Positions 24,177 to 31,686 of a stretch of 64,000 nucleotides of DNA are shown here, piece after piece. Source of the DNA: Aeromicrobium sp. 9AM (GTDB lineage: Bacteria > Actinomycetota > Actinomycetes > Propionibacteriales > Nocardioidaceae). Each line of letters opens with the position of its first letter. Positions within the stretch are counted from its first letter, which is position 1. A program made the position numbers and the translations under genes. Under the pieces are notes generated by a model that saw only the letters and a program-made list of their open reading frames with translations, ran no database searches and was not told the DNA's origin. Where the stretch lies: positions 1,078,334-1,142,333 of the forward strand of contig NZ_LR733304.1 in NCBI RefSeq assembly GCF_902506105.1. The letters run 5' to 3'.

Positions 24177-24563
24177 ATGGTCTCGTACGGCACACCGTTC
24201 AGCGGCTTCTCGGTCGCCGACATCCCGGCAGCCAAGGCGTTCTACAGCGACCTCGTCGGCCTGGAGGTCGAGGAGTCCGAAGGCATGCTCCACATCGACC
24301 TGGGCGACGGCCATCGTGTGCTGGTCTATCCCAAAGGCGAGGCTCACTCGCCGGCGTCGTTCACGGTGCTCAACCTGCCGGTGGACGACGTCTCGGCAGC
24401 TGTGCGTGAGCTGGCGGAGCGGGGCGTGACGTTCGAACGCTACGACGGCATGCCGCAGGACGAGGACGGCGTCATGAAGGGCAACGGGCCCGACATCGCC
24501 TGGTTCACCGATCCGTCGGGCAACGTCATCTCGGTCATCGGCGCGGCCGGCCCCGGGCGCTGA
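24177..24563 (+). CDS. VOC (glyoxalase/dioxygenase-like) family protein
   Basis: A 128-residue single-domain VOC protein with two beta-alpha-beta-beta-beta modules: FSGFSVADIPAAKAFYSDLVGLEVEE and FTVLNLPVDDVSAAVRELAERGVTFERY, ending AWFTDPSGNVISVIG. Possible metal ligands are scarce, so enzyme activity is not certain. An ATG with GGAAGGAC upstream. Last gene of the yciO operon; its end overlaps the convergent MFS gene by 29 bases. Confidence 0.82.
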   Translation: MVSYGTPFSGFSVADIPAAKAFYSDLVGLEVEESEGMLHIDLGDGHRVLVYPKGEAHSPASFTVLNLPVDDVSAAVRELAERGVTFERYDGMPQDEDGVMKGNGPDIAWFTDPSGNVISVIGAAGPGR

Positions 24564-25728
24564 CGGCGGTCCGTGCCTGCGACACCAGCAGCAACGGAAG
24601 GGTGATGGCGATCATCAGGATGCCTGCAAGCATCAGCTGCTCCGGCGAGATCGCGTTGAGGGCCAGGGTGCTGAGCAGTGGCGCGGCGAATCCGACGTAC
24701 GTGAGGCTGTAGAACACCGCGTTCAGGGTGCCGAGATCGTCGGGGTGGGCCAGGCTCTCGACCGTTGTGAGCCCGCCGACCAGGATCAGGCCGTATGCCG
24801 TCCCGAGCAGGACCGCCGCAGGCAGCACGAGCCACTCGATGCCGGTCGCGGCGAGCAGGAGCCCCGTGAGCAGTCCCGCTGCGGCCGCCGCCAGCCCGGC
24901 TCCGATGATGAGGCGGGGGTCGTGGAGGCGCTTGCCCAATGGCTGCACCGCGACGCCGGTCCACAGCGTGAGGCCGGTCAGGGCACCGGTCACGGCGACC
25001 GGTGCGACTCCGATGTCGACGAACGTCGGGATCGTCGCGAAGCTCGTCGCCGCGGCACCGAACACCCACGGCGCTGTCAGCGTGATGCCGAGCAGGAACC
25101 GGCGAGAGCGCATCGCCTGCCACACCTCGGACCGGCGGTGGCGTTCGTCCTTGCTCCGCGGCACGAACGGCTCCGGGGCGTGCCAGGCGAGCGCGACGAC
25201 GCCGAGCATCAGCACGAGGTGCGGCACGTACGGGAGGACCGTCGGATCCGGCAGCCATTGCCCGCACACCCCGGCGACCAACGGGCCCGAACCGAAGCCG
25301 GCGGACAGGGCGAGGGTCGCGCGCCGGGCACCGGTGCCCGGCGGTCCGTCGGCGGACAGCTCCTTGACCCAGGCGCTGCCCGGCGCGAAGGCCGCGCCGG
25401 AGGCGATGCCCGCGACGAGTCGACCCAGCAGCAGGACCACCAGGTTGTCGCCGCCGACCAGGAGGATCACCGTCGCGATGAACGAGAGCACCAGGACCGG
25501 GCGCATGACCCGGCGTCGCCCGATGCGGTCCGAGATCGGGGCGACGATCAGCAGGGCCGGGATGAGGCCGAGGGCGTAGGCGCCGAACAGGGCGGTGACC
25601 GCCTCGCTCGAGGCGCCGTCGTCGCGATAGACCAGCAGCATCGCGGCGAACTGGTTGGCGCCCCAGCCGACGGCGAACAGTGCCGCGGCCACTCGCAGCC
25701 ACGCAGGAACACGGGACGTCAGGGGCAC
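24535..25728 (-). CDS. Major facilitator superfamily transporter
   Basis: A 397-residue MFS permease with about 12 hydrophobic segments. The motif-A-like loop GLIPALLIVAPISDRIGRRRVMRP follows TM2, and the second half repeats the plan. The style fits small-molecule or drug efflux, but the substrate cannot be read. I place the start at GTG 25728 because TACAGT lies 6 nt before it (leaderless promoter). A TTG 11 codons upstream would put the -10 box inside the gene. Confidence 0.85.
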   Translation of the reverse strand: MPLTSRVPAWLRVAAALFAVGWGANQFAAMLLVYRDDGASSEAVTALFGAYALGLIPALLIVAPISDRIGRRRVMRPVLVLSFIATVILLVGGDNLVVLLLGRLVAGIASGAAFAPGSAWVKELSADGPPGTGARRATLALSAGFGSGPLVAGVCGQWLPDPTVLPYVPHLVLMLGVVALAWHAPEPFVPRSKDERHRRSEVWQAMRSRRFLLGITLTAPWVFGAAATSFATIPTFVDIGVAPVAVTGALTGLTLWTGVAVQPLGKRLHDPRLIIGAGLAAAAAGLLTGLLLAATGIEWLVLPAAVLLGTAYGLILVGGLTTVESLAHPDDLGTLNAVFYSLTYVGFAAPLLSTLALNAISPEQLMLAGILMIAITLPLLLVSQARTAVSARGRPRR

Positions 25729-25757
25729 CGGATCACTGTAGGGCCGGGTGCCGACGG

Positions 25758-26303
25758 TCAAGCCGTACGGGCGGCGAGGTCGAGACCGTAGAGGGCCTTC
25801 TCGCCGTCGATTCCGGGTACGAGCACCTGCCAGCCGCGTCCGCCGTAGAGCCGGGCGGCAGCGCCGTCGTCCGGGGTGGTGGCGAGGAGAGCCTTCTGCT
25901 GGGGCAGGCCCTCGACGAGCTCGTCATGCAGGAGTCCCGCGATGCCCTGGCCGCGGTGAGCCGGGTCGACGACGATGTCGACGAGCTCGAAGTGGTCGCC
26001 GACCCACGTCTCGACGATGTCGGCCGGCGCCGCGCCGGCGAGCCAGTCGCTCCAGAACTGACCGTGCTTGCCGGTGAACCCGTACGCATACCCGGAGGTC
26101 TCGCCGTCCGTCGTGGCCAGCACCAGGCGGAACCCCGCGCGCCGTGAGTGCCGCCGGATCGTCGAGGTGACGAAGTTGTCGGCGTCGAGCTGGCTCTCGG
26201 GCAGGCTCGCGTCGCCATAGGCCGCGAGATAGATCGCGGCGAGTGCCTTGCGGGTGTCGGCGTCGATCTGCTTTCGGGTCAGGGCCTGCACAGTCGTCGT
26301 CAT
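25758..26303 (-). CDS. GNAT N-acetyltransferase
   Basis: A 181-residue GNAT protein. The acetyl-CoA binding motif A is VDIVVDPAHRGQGIAGLLHDELVEGL; the end strand AARLYGGRGWQVLVPG is also typical. Acceptor unknown. The start MTTTVQALT at 26303 has AAGGTG upstream. A 12-bp palindrome GCAACCGGTTGC (26312-26323) lies just before it and may be an operator. The gene runs in the same direction as the glycosylase, 40 bases downstream of it. Confidence 0.82.
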   Translation of the reverse strand: MTTTVQALTRKQIDADTRKALAAIYLAAYGDASLPESQLDADNFVTSTIRRHSRRAGFRLVLATTDGETSGYAYGFTGKHGQFWSDWLAGAAPADIVETWVGDHFELVDIVVDPAHRGQGIAGLLHDELVEGLPQQKALLATTPDDGAAARLYGGRGWQVLVPGIDGEKALYGLDLAARTA

Positions 26304-26311
26304 GACACCTT

Positions 26312-26323
26312 GCAACCGGTTGC
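26312..26323. promoter_or_regulatory. Palindrome GCAACCGGTTGC before the acetyltransferase
   Basis: Perfect 12-bp palindrome made of the same half-sites (GCAACC/GGTTGC) as the two ArsR operators near 30.75 kb, but with no 3-bp spacer. It overlaps the ribosome-site region of the gene ending at 25758. Confidence 0.4.
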
Positions 26324-26343
26324 GGCGCGCATTCATTCCGGCG

Positions 26344-27276
26344 TCAGATGTGACGGTGGTCGACGCGCGGCATGCGCGGCCCACGGCGCTCAGGCCTGGC
26401 AAGTGGGCTGAGCTGCACAAGGCGTACGACCCGGAACCGGTGAGGACGCCACGGTTCGAGCAGCTCGGCAAGCCCCGCGTCGTCGACCGGACGGCCCAGG
26501 AGAGCGGCGCCGGTGTCCTTGGCGACGTGATAGTCACCGAACGGCACCGCGTCGGCATCGCCGAGCGCGCGGCTGCCGACCTCGGCAGCGGTCCACACGC
26601 CGACGCCCGGAATGCTCCGCAGGCCTCGGTAGACCGCAGCTGGGTCGTCCGGATGTGTCGTCGCCAGGCGGTCTACCTGGGCGCCGAGGCGCGCGCAGGC
26701 CTGCGCCGTACGCGCCCGCTGGGGGTCGACGCCCGCGCGGTGCCACTCCCACGAGGGGATGGCCGCCCATTGCTCGGCGGTGGGGAAGACGTGCATGCCG
26801 GCCGGCGCCGGACCGGGTGCGGGCTCACCGAATCGCGTGTTGAGCCGGCGCCAGGCGGCGAAGGCGTCGAGGCCGACGACCTTCTGCTCGATCACTGCTG
26901 CGATCAGTGCTTCGAGGACGCGTCCGGTGCGGGGAACGCGGAGCCCCGGGTGCCGTCGGACCGCGTCGGCGAGGATCGGATGACCGGGCCGAAACCCCCT
27001 TGGGTCGTCGTCGGCCCCGACGAGGCCGGGCAGGCCGTCGAGCAGCTCGGCAGCGCCCGGTCCCCAGGCTTCGGCCTGCACCAGCGTGGGCTCGAGCTGG
27101 CGCAAGGCGTACGTGACCGGACCGGTCGGCATGCGGCTCGTTCGCCACAGGCGATCGGGGGCGCGTCGGGTGGTCGGGTCGCCCTGGCCGCGACGAAGCG
27201 TGCTGAGTGTCAAGGAGACGTTGACCGGAGTCTCGAGGCGCAGCTCACGCAGGAGCGAGTGCGACGTCGTGACCAT
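26344..27276 (-). CDS. DNA-3-methyladenine glycosylase (AlkA/HhH-GPD type)
   Basis: A 310-residue AlkA-like base-excision enzyme that removes alkylated bases. The helix-hairpin-helix is LRSIPGVGVWTAAEVGSRALGD, followed by the GPD-type loop with the catalytic Asp in AVPFGDYHVAKD. Upstream, AAVIEQKVVGLDAFAAWRRLNTRFGEP matches the conserved AIIEQQ core. The N-terminal domain is shorter and diverged, with no Ada domain. Start MVTTSHSLL at 27276; an open upstream stretch has no family features. Confidence 0.85.
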   Translation of the reverse strand: MVTTSHSLLRELRLETPVNVSLTLSTLRRGQGDPTTRRAPDRLWRTSRMPTGPVTYALRQLEPTLVQAEAWGPGAAELLDGLPGLVGADDDPRGFRPGHPILADAVRRHPGLRVPRTGRVLEALIAAVIEQKVVGLDAFAAWRRLNTRFGEPAPGPAPAGMHVFPTAEQWAAIPSWEWHRAGVDPQRARTAQACARLGAQVDRLATTHPDDPAAVYRGLRSIPGVGVWTAAEVGSRALGDADAVPFGDYHVAKDTGAALLGRPVDDAGLAELLEPWRPHRFRVVRLVQLSPLARPERRGPRMPRVDHRHI

Positions 27277-27308
27277 GCAGCCAGTGTGCCCGGAGCCACC
27301 GACGAACG

Positions 27309-27932
27309 TCAGACGAGATGCCGGAACCGCGGTACGAGGCGTGCGAGCAGTCGCCGCCACCACACTGGGGAAGCAGCAGCCGCCTCATCCCGCCGGATCT
27401 GCGCCATGACGGCCTTCTGTCGCGCCACCCGCGCGGTACGCCGTTGGTTCCACGCACGCATCTCGTCGTCCGGGTCGCGCAACGCCGTGATGACCGGCGG
27501 GCCGCCCTGGAGCTGCCGTCGCGCCTCGACGATGCGGGCGTTGAAGTCCTCGATCACTCGCCGAACGCCGTCGGGGGTCGTCTCACGGTCGAGCGTGTCG
27601 TCCATTCGCGCGTCCTCGGTGCGGAGCGCCAATGCCGGTGGCAGGACCCCGGTGATGCGCTCACGCTCGATGAGCCGCTTGAGCCACCAGTCGGGATCAT
27701 GCGGGGCGTCGAGGTCGGGGATCGGCTTGCCGGCGCCCGGCAGGTTGTCGAACTCGCCGCGTCGTATCGCCTGGTGCACCTGCAGCTCGACCCACTGGGC
27801 TTGGTTGGCGATCCGCTTCTCGCGGGCCTCCGCCTCGTCCTGATCGCCCTCGTCCTGATCGCCCTCGTCCGCCGCGGCTTCGGCCTCCAGGCGCAGCCGA
27901 TACTCGTGCCTCTTGCGGTCGCGGGCGCTCAT
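27309..27932 (-). CDS. DUF1992 (DnaJ-homologue subfamily C member 28-like) protein
   Basis: A 207-residue protein. The DUF1992 core is WVELQVHQAIRRGEFDNLPGAGKPIPDLDAPHDPDWWLKRLIERERI. The C-terminal half is charged and helical (RRVIEDFNARIVEARRQL). No J domain or zinc finger is present despite the family name. An imperfect acidic repeat DEGDQDEGDQDE arises from two 15-bp direct repeats. Function unknown. The start at 27932 has AAGGAGTGATCCCG upstream. Confidence 0.82.
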   Translation of the reverse strand: MSARDRKRHEYRLRLEAEAAADEGDQDEGDQDEAEAREKRIANQAQWVELQVHQAIRRGEFDNLPGAGKPIPDLDAPHDPDWWLKRLIERERITGVLPPALALRTEDARMDDTLDRETTPDGVRRVIEDFNARIVEARRQLQGGPPVITALRDPDDEMRAWNQRRTARVARQKAVMAQIRRDEAAAASPVWWRRLLARLVPRFRHLV

Positions 27933-27963
27933 CGGGATCACTCCTTCAGGTCGTGCAACCAGC

Positions 27964-28572
27964 CTAACCGGCACGCTTCATCAGCACGACGCCGTCGACG
28001 AGGTCGGTGAGCTCGCCGTGGTGCACCGCCGTGCGTTCGCGAACGTCGGACGTCACGACCTGCCAGTCGTCACCCAGCAACGTCACGATCTCGTCCGTCG
28101 TGAAGAGTCGCTCGGGGTGGTCCTTGCCGATGTGCTCCGACGGATAGTGACCCACGACCAGCAGGTGTCCGCCGGGTGCGACGGCCGCGCCGAGACCTTG
28201 GTACGCCTGGCCGCGAGGCGGGTCGGGGAGGTGGAAGAACTGCGCCGACACCAGGTCGTACGCCTCGGGCGTCGGGGGAGTGGCGACGAGATCCACGTGC
28301 TCGAACGAGATCGCCACCGCTGCCGAGGCGGCATGGGCGCGCGCCCGGTCCAGCGCGACCTCGGAGACGTCGACGGCCGTGACATCCCATCCGCGCTGGG
28401 CGAGCCAGACCGCGTCGGCGCCCTCGCCACAACCGACGTCGAGCGCAGTCCCGGGGGCCAGGGGTGTCACCTCAGCGACCAGCTGCGCGTTCGGCTCGCC
28501 GCTCCACACGGTGGAGCGCTCGGCGTACATCGCGTCCCACTCTGCGGCGGGATCTGACTCGGAGGCCGGCAT
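27964..28572 (-). CDS. SAM-dependent methyltransferase (class I)
   Basis: A 202-residue class I methyltransferase. Motif I is ALDVGCGEGADAVWLAQRGWDVTAVDVSEVAL (near residues 44-75), the post-I acidic residue is in FEHVDL, and motif IV is YDLVSAQFFHLPD. It resembles the thiopurine/TehB-like group. The substrate is unknown. The ATG is leaderless: TAGCGT (28585-28580), 7 nt, then ATG. It lies 31 bases before the DUF1992 gene in the same direction. Confidence 0.85.
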   Translation of the reverse strand: MPASESDPAAEWDAMYAERSTVWSGEPNAQLVAEVTPLAPGTALDVGCGEGADAVWLAQRGWDVTAVDVSEVALDRARAHAASAAVAISFEHVDLVATPPTPEAYDLVSAQFFHLPDPPRGQAYQGLGAAVAPGGHLLVVGHYPSEHIGKDHPERLFTTDEIVTLLGDDWQVVTSDVRERTAVHHGELTDLVDGVVLMKRAG

Positions 28573-28621
28573 GCTGCCGACGCTATCTCGTCAGCGGAGA
28601 GCCGCGCTGGATCTGTCGACC

Positions 28622-28945
28622 GTGCCTGTGATTGACTCGTTGCAGACACACCGTCACTCCGATCTCTCGAGGCGCGTTCTCTTGTCCGACCGACAGCTCA
28701 TCGAACACATGGACACGCTCCGGGAACGGCTCGACTCGTGGCTGCAGGGGCTGCCTCCCGGTGAGCGCCTCGAGGCGCTGGCCACCGTGCACGACTCGCT
28801 GCGGTCGATGAGCCAGATGGTCAGGTCGGTGCGTCGGGACACGCTGGTCCAGCTCATCGACGAGCGTGGCATCGAGCGGGTGAGCCGCGCCCTCGACGTG
28901 TCCGAGGAGCGGCTGCTCCGCATCATCGCGCAGCCTGTTTCCTGA
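28622..28945 (+). CDS. Small helical protein, unknown
   Basis: A 107-residue soluble helical protein if GTG 28622 is the start; ATG 28571, GTG 28628 and ATG 28709 are alternatives. It has a charged helix pair (RQLIEHMDTLRERLDSWLQGLPPGERLEAL) and a C-terminal helix-turn-helix-like segment LIDERGIERVSRALDVSEERLLRIIAQ. The HTH hint suggests nucleic acid or partner binding. GGATCT lies 7 nt before 28622 in leaderless style. It is a lone gene between the methyltransferase and P450 genes. Confidence 0.55.
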   Translation: MPVIDSLQTHRHSDLSRRVLLSDRQLIEHMDTLRERLDSWLQGLPPGERLEALATVHDSLRSMSQMVRSVRRDTLVQLIDERGIERVSRALDVSEERLLRIIAQPVS

Positions 28946-28992
28946 CAGTTTCTCGCCGAGCGCGGCTGCCCGAACACGTGGCCGCGAGGGTA

Positions 28993-29021
28993 TTGCGGGC
29001 CGGTGTGAGGCGGGTTACAGT
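28993..29021 (+). promoter_or_regulatory. Promoter of the P450-ferredoxin pair
   Basis: TTGCGG (28993-28998), 17-bp spacer, TACAGT (29016-29021). The predicted transcript would start near 29028, after the GTG at 29024, so translation should begin downstream, best at 29102. Confidence 0.6.
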
Positions 29022-29101
29022 ACGTGGCAGCAAACCGAACCGAATTCAGGTTCACCGCCACGGCCACGCATCGCGCGGCGTACGAGGAAGCGAGACCCGC
29101 G

Positions 29102-30346
29102 GTGACCACACCGGCCGAGGAGCGGACGGAGATCTCCCAACGGGTGCCTTCTGGGTGCCCCGTCATCCATCTCGACGCGTCAGCACCGCTTGAGGCTGGA
29201 GCACACTGGGACAAGGCGAATGAGCTGAGGGAGAGCAGTCCGGCGTACTTCAACACGCATGCACAGGGCTACTGGGTCTTCACGCGGTACGACGAGGTCC
29301 GCGAGATGTATCAGCACCCCGAGATATTCTCCAGCGAGTCGATCACGCCGTGGGAGCCGGATCCGGTCTACCGGTTCGTGCCCACGCAGATCGACCCGCC
29401 GGATCACGCCAAGTATCGCCAGCTCATCAGCCGCTGGTTCGCCCCCAACGCGGTCAACCGGATCACACCTGAGGCGCAGGAGATCGGCCGGCGCCTGGTG
29501 GCCGATCTCGCGCCCAAGGGGGAGTGCGACTTCGTCGGCGACTTCGCGATGCGGCTGCCCACCGAGATCTTCCTGACGATCATCGGCGTGCCCAACTCCG
29601 ACGCCGACCTGTTCGTGCCGTGGGTCGAGGACTTCTTCGCCGGGTTCGGCGGAGACCTGGAGCAGCAGACCGCCATGGGCGCGGCTCTCGGCGGCATCCG
29701 CGGCTACTGGGAGGACGTCCTGGAGGACCGCCGCCACGACCCGGCACCGCGTGAGAACGACTTCGCGTCGCTGTTGCTGCACTCCACGGTCGACGACGAG
29801 CCCTTGGGTGACGCGCTGATCCTCGACATCCTCACGGTCCTCGTGCTCGCCGGCCTCGACACGACACGCGGCCAGCTGGGCTACCTCTTCCGCCATCTCG
29901 CCGAGAACCCCGACGACCGGCACCGTCTCATCGCCGAGCCGGAGCTCATCCCGACCGCGGTCGAGGAGTCGCTGCGGATGTACACGATCATCTTCGGTGA
30001 CGGTCGCAAGGTCGCGCAGGACACCGAGTTCCACGGTTGCCCGCTCAGCAAGGGCGACATGGTCTACGGCCTGGTGTCGGGCGCCAACCGCGACCCCCGC
30101 GTGTACGAGAACCCCGACGAGTTCGTGGTCGACCGCAAGGCCAACAACCACCTCGGCTTCGCCGGAGGCCCGCACCGCTGCCTCGGCGCGCACCTGGCCC
30201 GTCGGGTCATGCAGGTCGCCGTCGAGGAATGGCTGAAGGTGATCCCCGACTTCGAGGTACGGAGCGACGAGCCGTTGATGGAGCGCGGTGGCGGCGCAAT
30301 GATGACGCTGCTCAGCCTGCCGCTCTCGTGGGAGGTCCGGTCATGA
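29102..30346 (+). CDS. Cytochrome P450
   Basis: A 414-residue bacterial class I P450. The I-helix oxygen motif is VLAGLDTTRGQL (near residue 252), the ExxR motif EESLR, and the heme loop FAGGPHRCLGAHLARR with Cys360 as the iron ligand. Substrate unknown. The start is uncertain: the frame is open to 29024, but the promoter TTGCGG-N17-TACAGT begins RNA later, and GAGGAA precedes GTG 29102. The 4-base overlap with the ferredoxin gene fits a dedicated electron donor. Confidence 0.88.
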   Translation: MTTPAEERTEISQRVPSGCPVIHLDASAPLEAGAHWDKANELRESSPAYFNTHAQGYWVFTRYDEVREMYQHPEIFSSESITPWEPDPVYRFVPTQIDPPDHAKYRQLISRWFAPNAVNRITPEAQEIGRRLVADLAPKGECDFVGDFAMRLPTEIFLTIIGVPNSDADLFVPWVEDFFAGFGGDLEQQTAMGAALGGIRGYWEDVLEDRRHDPAPRENDFASLLLHSTVDDEPLGDALILDILTVLVLAGLDTTRGQLGYLFRHLAENPDDRHRLIAEPELIPTAVEESLRMYTIIFGDGRKVAQDTEFHGCPLSKGDMVYGLVSGANRDPRVYENPDEFVVDRKANNHLGFAGGPHRCLGAHLARRVMQVAVEEWLKVIPDFEVRSDEPLMERGGGAMMTLLSLPLSWEVRS

Positions 30347-30540
30347 AGCTGACGGTCGACGTCAACATCTGCCGCGGGCACGGCCGCTGCTACTCGCTGG
30401 CGGAGGGCCTGCTCACGTACGACGAGGACGGCTACGTGACGCCGCGCGGTCAGGTGATCGACGTGCCCGCTGATCAGATCGACGATGCGCGCAACGCTGC
30501 TGACTCGTGCCCCGAGGGTGCGATCGACCTCCTGGACTGA
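30343..30540 (+). CDS. Ferredoxin (3Fe-4S type) paired with the P450
   Basis: A 65-residue ferredoxin. The cluster residues are Cys10, His13 and Cys16 (CRGHGRC) and Cys56-Pro57. The motif C-x2-H-x2-C-xn-CP has His where classical clusters have Cys, a pattern known among actinobacterial P450 redox partners. It is expected to pass electrons to the P450 encoded directly upstream, with which it overlaps by 4 bases. No ferredoxin reductase gene is nearby. Confidence 0.9.
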   Translation: MKLTVDVNICRGHGRCYSLAEGLLTYDEDGYVTPRGQVIDVPADQIDDARNAADSCPEGAIDLLD

Positions 30541-30543
30541 GCG

Positions 30544-30696
30544 TCACGAGGCCGATGGCGCGTCGTTCGTGTCATCGGTGCCGGGGCGCCATGGGTCGCA
30601 TGCCATGGCCATCAGCAGCATTCGCAGCTCGAGCGAGCCATCGTCCCCGTTCCGGCCGGTTCGGTCCTGAATCACTTCGCCTCTTGTCGATTCCAC
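30544..30696 (-). CDS. 50-residue small protein with strong ribosome site, unknown
   Basis: A GTG start at 30696 lies 8 nt after AGGAGG, and the frame runs 50 codons to a stop at 30544. The middle is LELRMLLMAMACDPWRPG; the ends are charged (VESTRGEVIQDRTG at the N-terminus, TDDTNDAPSAS at the C-terminus). No family was recognised. It is convergent with the ferredoxin gene and divergent from the ArsR operon, so its leader lies next to the upstream operator. A peptide of this kind could be a precursor or a regulator; nothing shows which. Confidence 0.5.
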   Translation of the reverse strand: MESTRGEVIQDRTGRNGDDGSLELRMLLMAMACDPWRPGTDDTNDAPSAS

Positions 30697-30750
30697 GTTC
30701 TCGCCTCCTGTACGTATGACGGGACCGCAGAGGCGGCTGTGACATCCTGC

Positions 30751-30810
30751 GCAACCGATGGTTGCGTATGTGCGAAGAAGTGGCTATCTTGATAGGCAAC
30801 CGATGGTTGC
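30751..30810 (+). promoter_or_regulatory. Double operator and promoter of the ArsR-SRPBCC operon
   Basis: Two identical 15-bp inverted repeats GCAACC-GAT-GGTTGC lie at 30751-30765 and 30796-30810. Between them is TTGCGT (30762-30767)-N17-TATCTT (30785-30790). The first operator covers the -35 and the second covers the start site, a textbook repression layout for the ArsR protein encoded here. Confidence 0.8.
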
Positions 30811-30826
30811 ATATCAGGAGGAACTC

Positions 30827-31291
30827 ATGGAGTACGCCAGCATCGAGCGCGAGATCCACATCGACGCGCCGCCGAGCGTCGTGTTCGACGTCGTCAGCAG
30901 CCCCGAGCACGTGCGGGAGTGGTGGAGCGTCGACACGGACTTCGAACCGGCGCCCGGATCGACGGGGGAGCTGGTGTGGGCCGACGGTGATGACCCGCGG
31001 GCGCACGTCGAGCAACTGACGGTCGTGGCCGCCGAGCCTCCGCGGTTGTTCAGCTTCCGGTGGACGAACCCAGCGGGGGAGAGCGCCCAGGAGGGCAACT
31101 CGAATCTCGTGACGTTCGAGCTCGTGCCGTCCGGGGAAGGCACCCTGCTGCGATTCAGGGAGACCGGGTTCCGCGAGCGGGGCTGGGAGGCCGCCGTTCT
31201 CGAGCAGCGATACCTCGATCACGGGATCGGCTGGGACCGGTTCGTGCCGCGCATCCAGGCGTACGCCGAAGAGCTGGCGGCAGCGGCATGA
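30827..31291 (+). CDS. SRPBCC (AHSA1-like) protein, first
   Basis: A 154-residue AHSA1/SRPBCC-fold protein: IEREIHIDAPPSVVFDVVSSPEHVREWWSVDTDFE at the N-terminus, RLFSFRWTN in the middle and RDHGIGWDRFVPRIQAYAEEL helix at the end. AHSA1-type proteins paired with an ArsR gene are common in Actinobacteria and bind hydrophobic ligands or act in stress responses; the ligand is unknown. AGGAGG lies 6-11 nt before the ATG. The next gene starts inside its stop codon region (ATGA). Confidence 0.85.
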   Translation: MEYASIEREIHIDAPPSVVFDVVSSPEHVREWWSVDTDFEPAPGSTGELVWADGDDPRAHVEQLTVVAAEPPRLFSFRWTNPAGESAQEGNSNLVTFELVPSGEGTLLRFRETGFRERGWEAAVLEQRYLDHGIGWDRFVPRIQAYAEELAAAA

Positions 31292-31632
31292 CCGCCGCGA
31301 TCGACGACGACCTGTGGTCGGCGATCGGGGATCCGACCAGGCGTCGGGTGCTCGACCTCCTGCTGGCCGGAGGTCCGGGCACGGCCACGGCGCTCAGCGA
31401 CGAGCTGCCGGTCACCCGGCAGGCGGTCGCCAAGCATCTCGGCGTGCTCGACCGCGTCGGTCTGGTGCACGCCACGCCGGCGGGGCGCGAGACGCACTAT
31501 CGCATCGACGAGGCGCAGTTCGCCCGCGCTGTCGCTCAGCTCAACGCGGTCGGCAGCACGTGGGACGCCCGGCTCCGTCGGATCAAGCAGATCGCCGAGG
31601 CCATCAAGAACGCCAGCGAAGAGAAGAACTGA
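31288..31632 (+). CDS. ArsR-family transcriptional repressor
   Basis: A 114-residue winged-helix regulator: WSAIGDPTRRRVLDLLLAGGPGTATALSDELPVTRQAVAKHLGVLDRVGLVHATPAGRETHYRID. There is no cysteine, so it is not a metal sensor of the classical ELCVCDL type; it belongs to the branch linked to SRPBCC/AHSA1 partners. The recognition helix is PVTRQAVAKHLGVL. It overlaps the upstream SRPBCC gene by 4 bases and probably binds the two GCAACC-GAT-GGTTGC sites in its own promoter. Confidence 0.9.
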   Translation: MTAAIDDDLWSAIGDPTRRRVLDLLLAGGPGTATALSDELPVTRQAVAKHLGVLDRVGLVHATPAGRETHYRIDEAQFARAVAQLNAVGSTWDARLRRIKQIAEAIKNASEEKN

Positions 31633-31643
31633 CGAACCCGAAT

Positions 31644-31667
31644 GCGCGCCCGCAACCGCGGGCGCGC
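31644..31667 (+). terminator. Strong hairpin between arsR and the second SRPBCC gene
   Basis: Perfect 10-bp GC-only stem (GCGCGCCCGC / GCGGGCGCGC) with an AACC loop, 12 bases after the arsR stop. There is no T tract, so it may attenuate or process the transcript rather than end it. Confidence 0.5.
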
Positions 31668-31686
31668 CACGACAGAGGAGAGCATC

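Noticed and set aside
27838-27871. Two 15-bp direct repeats in the DUF1992 gene as a mobile signal
   Set aside because: They stay in frame and only encode a repeated EGDQD acidic stretch; simple replication slippage explains them.
29024-29101. GTG 29024 as the P450 start
   Set aside because: The promoter TTGCGG-N17-TACAGT would start RNA near 29028, after this codon. GTG 29102 has a ribosome site.
30544-30696. Idea that the 50-residue gene is a P450-modified peptide precursor
   Set aside because: It is on the opposite strand to the P450, lacks aromatic core motifs of known P450-linked peptides, and no exporter or protease is adjacent. Kept only as a small unknown gene.
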